The notes beneath the pieces were generated by a model. The model did no database searches. It was not told the origin of the DNA and worked only from the letters and a program-made list of their open reading frames with translations. From CAZKYP01 sp964556885 (lineage in GTDB: Bacteria > Planctomycetota > Phycisphaerae > Sedimentisphaerales > Anaerobacaceae), in contig CAZKYP010000212.1 in the NCBI GenBank assembly GCA_964556885.1, forward strand, positions 1-5,560: a stretch of DNA of 5,560 nucleotides, written 5' to 3'. Shown here piece after piece: positions 5,502 through 5,560 of the stretch. Each line of letters opens with the position of its first letter. Positions within the stretch are counted from its first letter, which is position 1. The position numbers and the translations under genes were made by a program.

Positions 5502-5560
5502 TTATGGTTTCGGTGCGTAATCAACGGAGAAATCCGTCTCTACGAAATCCGGCGACAGGC
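5502..5560 (-). other. Possible C-terminal end of a reading frame entering from the right
   Basis: On the minus strand a frame open from the window edge ends in LSPDFVETDFSVDYAPKP and TAA at 5504-5502. Base composition is more GC-rich than the rest of the region. The same DNA also reads as PVAGFRRDGFLR in another frame and contains a hairpin ACGGA-GAAA-TCCGT (5524-5537). It could be a gene end, a dispersed repeat, or the leader of a plus-strand transcript. Too little is visible to decide. Confidence 0.2.

Noticed and set aside
5300..5560. tRNA gene or tRNA 3' end serving as an integration site
   Set aside because: No T-loop GTTCGA-type sequence or acceptor stem could be found on either strand.
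1..5560. CRISPR array or other short regular repeat array
   Set aside because: No direct repeats with regular spacers were found; the only tandem units are the two at 1388-1423.

Overview
The window suggests an anaerobic bacterium of moderate to low GC. The left end holds methylenetetrahydrofolate reductase next to an MvhD/FlpD-type electron-transfer subunit, a pairing known from organisms with Wood-Ljungdahl-type C1 metabolism and flavin-based electron bifurcation. Several genes appear to start with TTG, and sigma-54 control is present. The integrase reads to me like those of anaerobic Planctomycetota (Phycisphaerae-like), but Desulfobacterota or another anaerobic lineage cannot be excluded. 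The taxonomy is an inference from recall, not a search result.

Layout: all convincing genes lie on the minus strand, so transcription runs right to left. From right to left they are: a noncoding or weakly coding edge (about 5237-5560) with two hairpins, a palindrome and a possible plus-strand sigma-54 promoter; a stand-alone tyrosine recombinase (4193-5191); an AT-rich intergenic region (3795-4192); a large sigma-54 activator (1476-3794); a 343-bp control region (1133-1475); then a compact cluster of a 101-residue unknown protein (827-1132), mvhD/flpD (296-766) and the start of metF (299-1, running off the edge). mvhD and metF overlap by ATGA and are almost certainly translationally coupled.

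The most interesting part is a complete-looking regulatory circuit. The activator joins a KaiC/RadA-like domain with a degenerate Walker A, a GAF domain, a sigma-54 AAA+ domain with an intact GAFTGA loop, and a Fis-type HTH. Directly downstream lies a full-consensus -24/-12 promoter (TGGCAC-N5-TTGC, 1276-1290, minus strand) aimed at the orf101-mvhD-metF cluster. About 130 and 150 bp upstream of the predicted transcription start are two 16-bp repeats exactly 20 bp apart, each with dyad symmetry, which is the expected position for activator sites. I infer that the activator drives the methylene-THF reductase/electron-transfer operon in response to a signal read by the GAF and/or KaiC-like domain. 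No element of this circuit has been tested.
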